Counted from the first letter of the stretch, positions 23,909-35,306 are shown. The stretch: DNA of 64,000 bases from Hypericum androsaemum (GCA_963995505.1 OZ023182.1:8238707-8302706); one strand, 5' to 3'. Notes: generated by a model not told the origin, from the sequence alone. Translations and numbers: made by a program.

Positions 23909-25086
23909 TTCGCGCTCTCTCTCTCTCTATAACTACCACCAAGATAGAAGCTTTAGCTTCTCTTCTCTCTCTTTGAAGAGTAGAAAAGACCAGAGCTTTT
24001 TGATGAGCTAGGACTTGAGGACAGTGGGTTGAACCTGGACTGGATTTTTGTGGGACCGAAGAGAAGGACGGGAGCTCCAAGGAAGGAAGGTGCACAGATT
24101 GTGGGCGACGTTTTGCCCTCTTGTTTGTTGCTGCTGGCTTTGTGATTAAGGGTATTATGGTAATTCGGGCTGCTCGTCTGTTCGGCCTTTTGACACTTGT
24201 CAGATGCCCAATGGTTGTATTGTAAGTACTTCCTTTTACCAAACTCGGCCGTACAACGGTACTGGCCCGTGGGCCGTGTTGGTTTTTTTGGAAGAAGGCC
24301 CGCAAACATGTTGGACCTCTGAAATTTTGTCCAGTGGACGGAGCTATCCGAATTTTTGACTTGGCTCTCAAGTTTTTTGACCTTCTCGAACTCTATCTGT
24401 AACTCAGGAAACATAAAGAATGTATTAAGGAGATATCCAGCAACAAGAAAGAAAGAAAGAAAAAGATTGAGTAGAGTAGCTCCCAAACATTTGGCAATCG
24501 TGTCTGTCGATATCAACAGTGGCTCATTATTTCGATAAATCATTTCCGCTGACTCGAAGTCTCAATATTTTTTCACTTCTCAAAAATTTCACCAAGCTCG
24601 AATTTGAATTGATCGACATAGTTGTCTGGTATGAAAAATTCTAAGTAAACAGGTAGTTGTAGTTCGATCATGAGAATAGCACAAAAATTCGGTAGGAAGA
24701 ATTTTACGGCCTTCTGTGATGACTTTATTCAACCCATGTACAACTTGGGTTGGTGTTGTATACTACTCGTCTGAGAGATTGTCCTGGGGAGTTTGTTCCA
24801 GTTAATCCAATAATTTAAGTTAAAATAAAATTTCATGTCTGGCAATTACGAGAATAAGTAGGAAAGAGAGGCAAAGCCCTTTGAGGAACAGAATCTCATG
24901 TTCGTGAAATCAGAGGTAAGCACTCGCACAGAACCGACGTGGAAAAAAATGGAACCTTAAGACTTTTGTTCTTGACGAGACAAAAAATACGGACCAACTT
25001 TTTTTTGTTGGGTCTGAACGATATGCAACAACTAGCTGCTAGTAAAACGTAATTAAATGATCAGGATAGTTTCAGAGACTATGGAA
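23909..25086. other. Upstream region of the aminotransferase gene
   Basis: Contains the aminotransferase promoter on the minus strand, with pyrimidine/purine-rich sequence near the start codon. ORFs on both strands here show no domain. No repeat with defined ends seen. Confidence 0.45.
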
Positions 25087-25148
25087 CCAAGCAAGCATAC
25101 ACTCACAACGTCTATTACGAACCAGATCATCGATCAAGAGTCCATCAA

Positions 25149-25376
25149 ATCTCTATATCCAACTTAAAACCTTAAGACAATAGGTTGGTAGATTTTTCAC
25201 ACTTATAAATTTTCCCCTCACTAGTGTTTTAATCGATATGGGATTCTCAATATGTCCCCTCAAACGAGACCCACCTCGAGTCGAAGATTGTACTGACTTT
25301 GACTTCATCAAAGTGTGAGAAATGAGAGTTGTGCGAGTTCAACAATGGGCATGAGATCAACCTGGCTCTGATACCA
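25149..25376 (-). mobile_element. TRIM fragment: one LTR plus internal part
   Basis: LTR-like block 25149-25252 (CTATATCCAACTTAAAACC, AATAGGTTGG, GGGATTCTCAATA) followed by an interior with AACAATGGGCATGAGATC and, at the right edge, CTGGCTCTGATACCA, the complement of a TGGTATCAGAGCCAG primer-binding site. On the minus strand the second LTR should come right after the site; instead the LTR of a different, Copia-type element begins at 25377. Confidence 0.7.
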
Positions 25377-25535
25377 CGATGAAATATGCCACTTAATTTT
25401 ATTGATCATCATAGACGTCATATATATACACAATTACAATACTTAGGATGCAAGTAATAACCATACAAGACATAATTTGACTAGGAAGTAATTACTAAAC
25501 AAGAAGCAAAACTACCATACTCCAATACTCACCCC

Positions 25536-25778
25536 TCAAGTTGGAGCGTGTAAATCAACAATGCCCAACTTGCGGACAATCTCTTGGAATTGATCTTGGC
25601 CAATCACTTTGGTAAATATGTCAGCCAACTGGCTCTCCGTAGGAATCTTCAGCGGGATGATCTCGCCAGACTGAACACGTTCACGAACAAAATAGCAGTC
25701 AATCTCGACATGATTGGTACGCTCATGATAAACATGATTCTCTGCAAAGTGGATTGCTACTGGGTTATCACAAAACAA
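25536..25778 (-). pseudogene. C-terminal fragment of Copia RNase H
   Basis: The minus strand encodes FCDNPVAIHFAENHVYHERT, then HVEIDCYFVRE, PTESQLADIFTK and a final KLGIVDLHAPT, the classic end of Copia polyproteins just before the polypurine tract. The D of FCDN and the H-E-R-T-N-H-V-E-I-D segment carry RNase H catalytic residues. Sequence upstream of FCDN is unrelated, marking an internal deletion. Confidence 0.85.
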
Positions 25779-25879
25779 GGGAGAAATTTGTTCAAGGCAA
25801 TTCAGCCTCGAAAAACTTGAGACCGAAGAAATAACCTAGAAACGGATATGTTACTTAGTTAGGATCGCTCCTGTAATTA

Positions 25880-26490
25880 ATGATTGAATCAATTCAGCCT
25901 CGAAAAATTTGAGACCGAAGAAAAGAAGAAATTTATTGAATCAATTCAGTCTCGAAAAATTTGAGACCGAAGAAAAGAAAAAATTTATTGAATCAATTCA
26001 GCCTCGAAAAATTTGAGACCGAAGAGAATTGAAACCTATTGGTGGAAATACGTCACCAAAAGAGACGATTGGTGGAAATACTTCACCAATCTTAGTAAAA
26101 AAAATCGTGTATCCCACTAGTTAATTGATATAAATACTTGGACGTAATCGGTGGAAGCTAATATCAAAACTCTCGCCGTTGTTCTAAAGTTGGCCTCGAA
26201 AAATTTGAGACCTTGAACTTTCTTTAACGAAGCGACTGAACGGGAATAATCGGTGGAAATATTTTACCAATTTTAGTTACAAAATCTCCCGGAAAATTCT
26301 TTCAGGAAGGGTAAGACAATAATCGCAAGCTAGATGGAATTTTTCTTAAGGAAATCGCAAGCCCGGTGGATCACAAGCTCGATAAATCGCAAGCTTGGTA
26401 AGACTGAAAATCAGAAGCTACGTGGAATTTTTCTTGACGAAATCGCAAGCTCGGTAAGAACAGATACAACCGGTGGAAATACTTCACCAA
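25880..26490. repeat. Short tandem repeats inside the deleted Copia element
   Basis: Three copies of a unit of about 52 bp containing CAATTCAG.CTCGAAAAATTTGAGACCGAAG (25886-26022, a further looser copy near 25798), then repeated GGTGGAAATAC.TCACCAA phrases, then repeated AAATCGCAAGCTCGGTAAG phrases up to 26460. They replace the position where gag-pol would lie. Confidence 0.75.
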
Positions 26491-27313
26491 GGTGGATGAT
26501 TGACGGCCATAATTAATTGTCGTCATGATACTTGTCGTCTTGATTAACTTGGATTCCTGATCGGATCCTTTAGTCTCGGTGCCTTCTGTTGGATGAATCA
26601 CGTCAAGAAACCATCTGGTTCTTGGTTGAGTGGACAATAATCAGAATAAACATGCCGGTGTCTAAGAATCACGTCTTGAATTGATTGGAATTGACGGCAA
26701 TTGGTAAGGGACCGACTCCGTTTCGCTCTGGCTTTCTTGAGGAAGATCGTCTCTTTTGGTGGATTTTTCGGTGGCTGCTTTTTGTGAAGGTTGCGGCTCT
26801 TTCTGTATTAGAGTTCTAGTTTGGTTCTATACCATGATGAAATATGTCACTTAATTTTGTTGATCATTATAGGTCATATATATACACAATTACAATACTC
26901 GGGACGCAAATAATAATCGTACAAGACATAACTAGTAATTTCTAACCAAGAAGGAAACTACCATACTCCAATAGCATTGCTAAATAATAATTATTGAGAC
27001 ATGCAGGGCCATCAAGCAAAACAATCACACAGACGATGAATACAGCCAAGGATAAGTAACTAAACACCATTGTAACAAGACATTGCCAAGCGCGAAATCA
27101 TACTTCCTCTTCAACATTCGTATTCAAAGTAATTCTAAAAAAAAAATCGTAATTCAAAGTTGTAATAAGGAACTGGTTGTGTCCTAAACAGCAAAAACAT
27201 GAGCCTTTGTAAAGCAAAATTGCGTAGTCCAATGCTATTTCACTACCCTAGCCAAAGCACCAACATCCGAAACTTGGCCTAACCAATAGTAAAGATTAAA
27301 ACAAAGCACCCTC

Positions 27314-27682
27314 TCAGAACCCTAGCTTAGTTCGGCGCCAGTGCCTTCTCTTAAAGTTGTTCCTGCGCCTGCGAACGGTCAATTATAAAAAAAATAGACA
27401 CCGAAAAAGAAAATAAAAATATAGAAGGAAAACAAAGGAAAGATTAGTGACGAATAATACCTTGTAGTGGTGTCGGTGCGCATCCAAGTCCACCGGGGGA
27501 TAGGCCTGTTCTGCCTCATCTTCTTCCCGAGCTTCTTCTTTATCCTAAATGTCTTGTGAGACGGCTGCGTTTCATCCATAACCGTCACAAATTAACAGAA
27601 TACATGATAAACAATAATAAGCATCCAAATTCAAAAAAAATAGTATAGAGATGTCGAGAGAGAGAGAAAGCTATCACACCAT
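27314..27682 (-). CDS. RPL39: 60S ribosomal protein eL39, copy A
   Basis: Three exons on the minus strand: 27682-27680 (the ATG alone), 27564-27461, and 27362-27314 or 27368-27314. Exon 2 encodes [20 protein letters not shown] onward and exon 3 ends [12 protein letters not shown], the hallmark of eL39, a basic subunit lining the peptide exit tunnel. With the acceptor at 27363 the protein has the family length of 51; with the acceptor used by copy B it would have 53. The usual R-Y-N-A-K-R-R segment here reads R-N-N-F-K-R-R, and exon 2 ends with [11 protein letters not shown] rather than the common IR.RTDNTIR, so it is diverged around the exon 2-3 junction. The frame is intact. The start ATG is followed at once by a GTGTGA donor. 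Confidence 0.85.
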
Positions 27683-27791
27683 CGTCGCTTCAGAGACGAC
27701 CGGCGATTCGCGGAGGGAGGAGAAATTGAAAAGCTGGGCTGCGGTGATCTCTACCTGCGCGGGAGGAAGAAACCCTATCGTCTAGGAGAGA

Positions 27792-27860
27792 TTTTATATG
27801 CACTGAGCCAAGGCGCTAAACCCTTCTAAAAAAAGCCCACGCGGTAAACTAAACCCTAAA
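27792..27860 (-). promoter_or_regulatory. RPL39 copy A promoter: TATA, TGGGCT and telo-box
   Basis: On the minus strand: TATAAAA (27792-27798), TGGGCT (27834-27839, a site II type element) and a telo-box (AAACCCTAAA on the plus strand, 27851-27860). Site II plus telo-box is the known combination in plant ribosomal-protein and proliferation-linked promoters. Confidence 0.6.
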
Positions 27861-27889
27861 CCGTAAACGTATTGGCATTAAACTAATTT

Positions 27890-28200
27890 GGTAAAAGTTT
27901 ATTTTAGTATCTTGTAGTTACGAGCTTTGATATTTTACTACCTTGTCATTTTAAAATGTTAAATCGAGTGATATATGTTTCTTTAATTAATACACCACTT
28001 ATTTAATAATGTTTTAGATAAAATTATTCCTAAGTATCATTAAATTATATATATTTTTAAAATAAAAATATTACAATAGCGGGATTATGTTTTTTTTCAT
28101 ATATTTTTTCTAATTTGTTTCAACGAAAAATTTATAACAAAATTTTTCCTTCAAGTACAGGGTAGTAGAGTGTCAAGCGTGAATTATGTGAATACTTACC
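27890..28200. mobile_element. MITE of 311 bp with 9-bp target duplication
   Basis: Begins GGTAAAAGTTTAT and ends ATACTTACC, with AACTAATTT on both sides (27881-27889, 28201-28209). Unit B has a single AACTAATTT at the equivalent place (47033-47041), an empty site. A 9-bp duplication suggests a Mutator-type origin. No coding. Confidence 0.8.
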
Positions 28201-28390
28201 AACTAATTTTGGCTTAGTCGTTTGCTGGTGACTGCCTTATTGGGCCCATTCGGTATTAAGAATCCGTGCGCTCCATGGTCTTGCGGCCTTAATTATTTTC
28301 CTTGGAAGAGCCTTAACCTTTAAGCGCGGCCCAACTCTTTCTTACACGATGGTCAAAAAAGAGATTTCCCGTTCAATGACTAAATAAAAT

Positions 28391-28834
28391 CATGGTTTTA
28401 AAACCCGGCCCAGAACTACGACCCAGAATTTTTACCTTTTTTGGGTCGGCCAGTCGGATCATTGGTCGGACCAAAATATTTTTATTTTTTAATATTTTAA
28501 ATAATATATATACATATATATATGTAGGTTAAAATAGACTTATTGTTCATACAAAAAAATAGACTTAATATTTTATCTCTCCACTCTATAAATCTTATTT
28601 ATTTATTACTTTATAAACTTGTCAGATCAATTTTTTTTCCTCGAAAACTATCCAAAAAGTTAATTTCGCCAATTTTGTACGAATCAGGTTCGACTGGTCA
28701 GGATGGATCTCAAAATCGGTCGGTCCGACCAAATTTAGTCCGGTTAGTACAGACCCCGGTCAAAAGCCTAAAAACGACCCACTCTTGTGTCCGTTTTGCG
28801 GTCCAACTGGTCGGACTGTATTTTTTAAAACCAT
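28391..28834. mobile_element. MULE-like MITE of 444 bp with 9-bp target duplication
   Basis: Inverted ends CATGGTTTTAAAA and TTTTAAAACCAT, flanked by AAATAAAAT at 28382-28390 and 28835-28843. Unit B keeps the empty site ACTAAATAAAATAAGG near 47185. Same family as 10112-10677. Confidence 0.85.
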
Positions 28835-29073
28835 AAATAAAATAAGGTTTAGACAACAACTCATTAAATTCCTCCGAGATCTTTTACAGCTATTGATACG
28901 ATATTTTGCCATCAAATAAGCTGTCATAAGCAATGTCCAACACGACAAACAGAAGCATATATCATCTAGCACACACGACGCGTATCTAGGAGAAAATGAG
29001 CGACGGATAACTTGAACAACAAAGTTCTAAACATAATAAATTATGATGATAAAATTGTTTATAAGTGTTGAAT

Positions 29074-29290
29074 TTTTTTTTTGTCAAATAAAAATGATTT
29101 CATTAATGAACACCTTAGGTTACAATACATCACCCAGCCATTGAGTTGCCAAGATAACAACAACAATGAACAAAAAAGCAGGAACAATAACCCCAAAAGA
29201 AAACCAGCTGGCAAACCGGCGGCAACAAGTACACCAGAACCTTACAAGCCCGAGAAGGATAAACCATACACGCCTCTCTCAACTTGGCAG
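29074..29290 (-). mobile_element. 5'-truncated LINE tail
   Basis: In reverse orientation: poly-T at 29074-29082 followed by the complement of a typical plant L1 end (GTTCATTAATGAAATCATTTT). Flanked by ATAAGTGTTGAAT (29061-29073) and ATAAGTGTCGAAT (29291-29303), a 13-bp target duplication with one difference. Unit B has one uninterrupted copy near 47409. No coding capacity remains. Confidence 0.85.
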
Positions 29291-29330
29291 ATAAGTGTCG
29301 AATATTCATTTACTCTCTAGTTTATGGTTA

Positions 29331-30545
29331 TGTTGGAGCACGAAATTAATGTCTCGGAGTGATGACGGTCTATCTCCAGATGTGCGGGAATCGGCTCGAG
29401 CTCGTCGGAACGAGGAGCCCGGGCGAGAGGCCCTTCTCACCCGCATAGGCGAGACCGAGCGCTCACGGGGAGCCCGGGCGAGAGGGGCCTCTCCCCCGCG
29501 TAGGCGAGACCGAGCGCTCACGGGGAGCCCCCGGGCGAGAGGCCCCTCTCGCCCGCGTAGGCGAGACCGAGCGCACACGGGGAGCCCGGGCGAGAGGCCC
29601 CTCTCGCCCGCATAGGCGAGACCGAGCGAGGGCTCTTCTCACATGGCCGAGTCCTATCGAGAAACTCGTTTGACTCAAATAGGCGAGAGGCCGGTAGGAG
29701 GCATAAGCGAGAGGCCTACAGCGAGAGGCCTACAGCGAGAGGCCGAGTGGCGAGAAGTCGAGTGAGAGGCCTACGGCGAGAGACCAAGCGAGAAGCCTAA
29801 GGTGGGAAGCCTAAGGCGAGAAGACGAGCGAGGAGCCTAAGGCAAGAAGTCGAAGGTGAGAAGCCAACTTGGACCCGAGCGGGGAGCTCATTTGACCTTC
29901 GTAGGCGGGAAGGCAATTTCGGGAATAGGTCCACTTTGATTGAGGAGGCCTTTAGCCTGAGCCCATTTTGAGATTCACTTTGGGCCTGACGAGATGTCCG
30001 TCTTGGGCGATGACGGACTTGAGTCAAGATTTTGCATGGGAGGTTCGAGAAGGTCAAAACGATTTATATTTTCCTAACTTGAGCCGAGATTCTCAATATT
30101 TGGCAAGACTTGGTAAGTTTCTCTTTAAGCCGCGATCGCTTGGTCGTCACGTTTTGAAAGCTTCCTATCCGAGGATGGGATTTGCTCATTTAAGGAAGAC
30201 GGCTTGTATTGAGCCGAGAGGATCCCGTCATGTTAGGAGCAAATAATTTGAAGCGGATCTCTCGGGATTGAGACTTGGAGCCGAAGGTCTTGGAGGTGGT
30301 TTATGATTTCCTATTGTGAAGGCGTGGAGGTTAGGTCAAGGCACTCTATATAAGGAGGGCTCGGGCGAGAGAACGGACATCACCAACACATCAAACAACA
30401 ACTATCTTTACTTTTTATCTTAGCTTAGCTCGTAGCTCGTAGTCTAGCTCTTTTTTCACCCTTTCCGTTAGGCCGACCTTGGGACGACCACTCCGGATCT
30501 GTCTCGGGTAGTCTTGACGTTCTTGTACCCACTTTCTCTGCAACA
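29331..30545 (+). repeat. 5' LTR of the Tat element
   Basis: Starts TGTTGGAGCACGAAATTAATG and ends CTGCAACA. Contains four units of about 55 bp with a GGCGAGAGGCCCCTCTCGCC palindrome (about 29410-29640), then short GAGAGGCCTA and AGAAGCC phrases, a unique stretch, and a TATA box TATATAAG at 30347-30354, about 200 bp before the LTR end. Confidence 0.95.
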
Positions 30546-30572
30546 TATTTTTGGCACGCTCGGTGGGACTAA
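30546..30572 (+). promoter_or_regulatory. Primer-binding site region of the Tat element
   Basis: Directly after the 5' LTR the sequence reads TATTTTTGGCACGCTCGGTG followed by GGAC. TTGGCACGC..GTGGGAC is the style of site seen in Tat-type elements; the tRNA cannot be fixed by eye. Confidence 0.6.
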
Positions 30573-30613
30573 GGAGGGCATCTGAGAAGGCGGTCTAGCT
30601 TCGTTCAATCAAG

Positions 30614-32974
30614 ATGACCAAGAACCATGCTGCTCAAGCCAATTCCAATCCCAAGGAGGCGGCACCCTCTTCCCAGCAACTCGTTGGGAGGAGTTCATCT
30701 GACGCGGTTTCCGGCAAGGAGGCGGCACCACCCATATCTTCTCAGCAAAACGCCGGGAAGAACTTTACCAACTCGGCTCGCAACAAGGAACCGGCTCTCC
30801 CTGTGGTCCAGACGGGGATCGGGAGGAGCAATACCAACCCGGTTCCCTTCAAGGAGTCGAATACTACCGACTCGGCTTTACTCACAGTGCTAGCCGACCA
30901 ACTCACCTCAGTGGTTGAGAAGCTTGATATCATAGAGCGGAGGAACGAAGGACTACAACAGGACCTCGAACAGGTCATCAAGCGTATGGAGGAGATCTCA
31001 GGGATGATCGGACAAACCGAGGAGTCCTACCAGCGGTTCTCTAATCAGATCTCCAGTCAGATCCAAGGAGTCCGTAACCACGCGGACGAATCGATCCAGA
31101 GAGCGGCTATGGAGAGCAACCAACACACCGTGGACTACTTCACCCAGATCGTGAGGCCCGCTATAGTGAACAAAACTGCCAAGGCATTGGAGGCTCAAAG
31201 CAAGGGGAAGGGTGTGTCCGCACCGTTCGATCACTCCAAGGTTGGCACCGTGTCGTTCGACAAAGCACCGGAAACACCTTATGTGCTCAGCCGAAAGCCA
31301 CCAGCAGGGACGCCCATGTACTTGCCATTCCAAGCATCCTCAAGCAAGGGGACCCAAAGGATGGATGATTCAGGAATGGGATACACCCAACCACTCGGCG
31401 CTCAGGAGAGGTCATGCCTTCCCAGGGTTGAGGCTGATCAAGATTCCTTCGAGAGGGGGAGCATCCGGACGAATGCCCTGTACGAGCCAACGATTCCAAA
31501 CTTCACCCCGATCACTATGACCACTCGACCAAGGCAAACCGAGTTGGATGAGGAGGACATCCACAACCCCATCATTCGGCAGCTGATATATGATGGAAAT
31601 CAAGCAAGGCCAGGCCAACGACAACCTAGACCCGAAGAAGAGGAGCTGAACCAGTGACCACCTTTCGAGGGACGGCCGATACCTAACCTCAACCAAGAGG
31701 TCTACCAGAGGGAGGGATTGGCCGAGATGCTTAGGAACTTGGGGTTCGAACCAAGAAATATCCCGCATCCAAGGTTCGTTAAGCCTTACCCGGCAGATGT
31801 TGATCGAGTCTACTACCCATAGGGATATCGAGTCCCAGAGTTCACCAAGTTTTCGGGCGAAGAGAGCCAGTCGACGGTGGAGCACGTTGCTCGCTTCGTC
31901 ATTCAATGCGGAGAAACCTCAATCCATGGAGCATGGCTTCTACTCCAATTCCCTATGACTCTGACCAAGACAGCCTTCGCTTGGTATATTAGCCTACCGC
32001 TGGGTTCGGTGCGAGATTGGCCTGACATGGAACAGAAGTTTCATGACCAATTCTACAGGGCAGAGCCGACCATAACCATATCAGACTTCGCTCATATGCA
32101 ACAGCTCGAAGACGAATCCGTGGAAAAGTTCATAATTTGTTTTTGGAAGGCGAAGAACAGGTGCCCGACCAACTTATCAGAGTCTGACTTAGCAGCTTTG
32201 GCCATGCAAGGGCTTACCTTTCGCCTTCGGAAGAAACTCGGAGTCGGGAGGTTCCGAGACCTATCCGAGTTGGCACAAAAGGCTGCCATGGCACAACAGC
32301 TGATCTACGAGAAGGACAGAAGGACTTCTTCTTCAAAAGGTACCTACCATCGCTATGACCCTACGCTTGAGATTGACCAATTTAGTGATGAATGGGGTCT
32401 CGAAGAAGGACAGACAATGGAGGAGATGGTGGCCGAGTTCAAGAAGGGCAAGCCATATGAGTGCAAAAGCTTGGTCCACAAGACGATGATGGTCCCCAAC
32501 GAGTTCACCCGTCCCGGGAACTCGCCTCAACAGAGCAAGGGCTTTAACGAGGTCGGCCGAGAGTACTCGTTTGATGTCACAAAGGCCGATGAGATTTTTG
32601 ATAATCTCCTCAAGAATGGCCAGATCGTGTTACCACCCGGACACAAGATCCCAGATGAGAAAGAGCTGAAGGGGATGAAGTACTGCAAGTGGCATGCGAG
32701 TAAGTCACACAATACGGCCAATTGTGTAGTGTTTCGCAACCAAGTGCAACAAGCGATCAAGGACGGGCGTCTGAGGTTCCCTAAAGAGCAACCCTCGGCA
32801 CCCTTCGCCGTACCCATCAATATGGTGAGTATGGCAGGGCACCAGAATGAGGAGGAAGACCCCAAGCATGCCCGACGATCACCCCTCAATGACCTAAGGG
32901 AGAAGCTCGGGGGACATGGACGCCAAGAACCTTCCCGAGATTTGAGAGAGATACTCGGAGGACATGGATGCTGA
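30614..32974 (+). pseudogene. gag of the Tat element, two internal stops
   Basis: One frame from the ATG at 30614, broken by TGA at 31655-31657 and TAG at 31820-31822; the same frame continues to 32972. The N-terminal third has three repeats of the K-E-A/P-A-x-P type and a helical section (about residues 90-160). After the stops comes a retrotransposon-gag domain (WYISLPLGSVRDWPDMEQKF, then LTFRLRKKL) and a zinc-knuckle-like CKWHASKSHNTANC (around 32690). The C-terminus runs into the tandem array (LREKLGGHGRQEPSRD). Gag would form the particle shell around the RNA. Confidence 0.9.
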
Positions 32975-33450
32975 GAACCTTCTCGTGATCTGAGGGAGAA
33001 ACTCGGGGGGCACAGACGTCAAGAGTCTTCCCGAGACTTGAGACAAAAACTCGGGGGGCATGAACGTCAAAAACATTTCTGGGACCTGAGAGAGAAACTC
33101 GGGGGACATAGAAGCCAAGAACTCTCTCGAGACCTGAGGGATCGACTGGGGAGAGATGGACGACGAGAATACTCGGAGGACATGGATGCCGAGAACCTTC
33201 TCGTGATCTGAGGGAGAAACTCGGGGGGCACGGACATCAAGAGTCTTCCCGAGACTTGAGACAAAAACTCGGGGGGCATGAACGTCAAAAATATTTCCGG
33301 GATCTGAGAGAGAAACTCGGGGGACATAGAAGCCAAGAACTCTCTCGAGACCTGAGGGATCGACTGGGGAGAGATAGACGACGAGAATACCATCAAGACC
33401 AGAAGAATGGACTCGGGAGACACGAACAGCAGGCATCTCCTAAACACGAA
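32880..33450 (+). repeat. Tandem array between gag and protease
   Basis: Built from units of about 55-60 bp with CTCGGGGGACAT or CTCGGGGGGCAC and GAGACCTGAGG, which in one frame encode a peptide like RDLREKLGGHxRQE. A higher-order duplication of 218 bp is clear: 32953-33170 and 33171-33388 are near-identical, each starting ACTCGGAGGACATGGATGC. Frame is lost repeatedly, so in this copy the array no longer joins gag to pol. Confidence 0.9.
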
Positions 33451-35306
33451 AGGCTAGAGCAGCCGAGTGAGTCCATGAGACAACTTAGGGCGCAACAACT
33501 GCTGCGGGAGCTCAAGGAGACACTCGAAGGGAAAGAACTTCCAAGAGGCCCGGAGGAGAGTCCCGAGAGGCAAGAACGCCCGAGAGATGTAAAAGAAAGA
33601 CCCGGGGGGCAAGGTGGACAGCTTTGCCACCCTCACATCAAAATAGATCTCCGAGATGGCACTGAGCATCAAGGAGGTGTATTCCACTGATTAGGAGAGA
33701 AGAGGCGTGCACCGAGACCACTTACACCTGAACCCCTTACTCATACTCAAAGGCGTCGCCTGGAAAGGAAGATTCAGGTCGAGAAGCAAGTTACTCAACC
33801 CTGGAGAAGATGTTAGCCGAGCGCAAGGCTCGACTCAAAGAGCAAGAAGCTCTCCTAGCTCTTCCCAAAGTTCCACGCTGTGCGGCTTCTAGACAAAGCC
33901 GGTCCATGGAGATTGACGCCCCAAGGCCCGATAAAGGAAAAGCACTGATGAGAGAGGTCGATGGCAAGGACCAGACGCATATGAAAGACTTTGGTGATGA
34001 AACGAAGTTATCAACACAAAGATCCGACAAGGGGAAAGCTCCAATGAAGGAATTTAGTGGATCGAGGATGTCGGCAACACTCATCAAGGCAAAGAGGCAC
34101 ATCGACTTCGGGGGAGAACGAGAGCTGAATAAGGTATGGGTACCGAAGACGGAATGTAAGGTCTGCCCCAAAGATAACTTCTCACAAAAGGGGCGAACCA
34201 TTCCACACAAGGAAGTCATGGTCGACCTAGATGCAGGAGTAGCGAGGTTCGGATCCTTCGAGAAGTTGAATCTCAACGACACCGCGAGCCAGAATGAGGG
34301 ATCAAGTTAGGATGATAGCACCAGTAAAGACAAGAAGGTCAGCAATCCTCTCAAGGAGAAAAAGGCCGTACATCCAGCCTGCGTTATGATCGCGAATTAT
34401 GAGAAGTTGAGACTACACGGTCTCCCCGACCATAACGAAGAAGAGTTATTAGATTTAGATGACCCTATTGGGGATGGTGATGATCTCATGCTGGACGGCA
34501 AAGACAACGAACCGCCAAGTCCTAGTAACGAGAGAGAGTACCTGGCATGGTAGATGAGGCGTTTTGTTCGTGAAGATGAGATGAAAGAGAAGGTAGAGCT
34601 GGAGGATAGCGCGAGTGAGGATGACCTTAATGAAGATAACCAAGACTTACCAGTCAATATGGTCTTCACCCTCCCGGCCATGTTCGGACCAAAGGAGAAT
34701 CAGCCCAGTTACCTGGAAGGGGATGTGATTGAAGGAGATCTCGGAGAGTACGAGATCGGAGAGAAGTCCACGGCGGTGCCTATAATTGAAGACTTCAGCA
34801 ATAGCATCACCATTGCAAAACCTACCACCAACATGTGTAGGCACCTCAAGCCGTTGTACATCACGGCTCACATCTTTGGGAAGTCGGTGGGAAGGATCCT
34901 CGTGGATAATGGGGCTACCGTCAATATCATTCCCCAATCACTACTCCGGAAGCTGAACAAAGAAAGGGAGCGGTTGATTCTGACTGACATGGTCATGATG
35001 GATTTTGCGGGAAAGGGTACACGTCCACTCGGAATGCTCGCAGCCGAAGTTAGTGTTGGTTCTGTGAGTAGGGAAGTCGCATTCTTTGTCATAGATGCGA
35101 AGACTTCCTATAACTGCTTGTTGGGGCGAGATTGGATTCACTCGGCTCAAGTCATCCCGTCGTCCCTTCATCAGTTCCTCATCCAATGGAAGCCGGACGG
35201 CAAGGGAGAGTTGGTGGCTGCCGACACCAATCCCTTCGCGTTGAATACCAATAATGTGGAAGCGGCCTTTTATGATGGCTCCATGATACCAACATCAATG
35301 GCATAG
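33256..35306 (+). pseudogene. Region from repeat array to protease of the Tat polyprotein
   Basis: Pieces: 33256-33690 (frame 1, basic repeats), then 33810-34310 and 34554-35306 in one frame, separated by TAG at 34308 and TAG at 34551. The last piece holds the aspartic protease: ILVDNGATVNIIP with the active-site Asp at the D-N-G-A position, then FFVIDAKTSYNCLLGRDWIH, the flap-like and C-terminal parts. DNGA in place of the commoner DGGA/DSGA. Ends at TAG 35304. Confidence 0.85.

Larger units (their letters stand above)
25377..26973 (-). mobile_element. Small deleted Copia-type element
   Basis: LTRs 25377-25527 and 26835-26973 share GATGAAATATG.CACTTAATTTT, CATATATATACACAATTACAATACT and ACCATACTCCAATA. 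On the minus strand the left LTR is preceded by TTGAGGGGTGAG (25528-25539), a typical Copia polypurine tract, and the right LTR is followed by TGGTATAGAACCA, a variant primer-binding site. The only coding remnant is the end of RNase H. The rest of the interior (25790-26500) consists of short tandem phrases, so most of gag-pol is gone. Confidence 0.75.

Noticed and set aside
29295..29678. Arg-rich ORFs in the Tat LTR (also at 43696-44157)
   Set aside because: Translations of the palindromic array in several frames; repeat artefacts.
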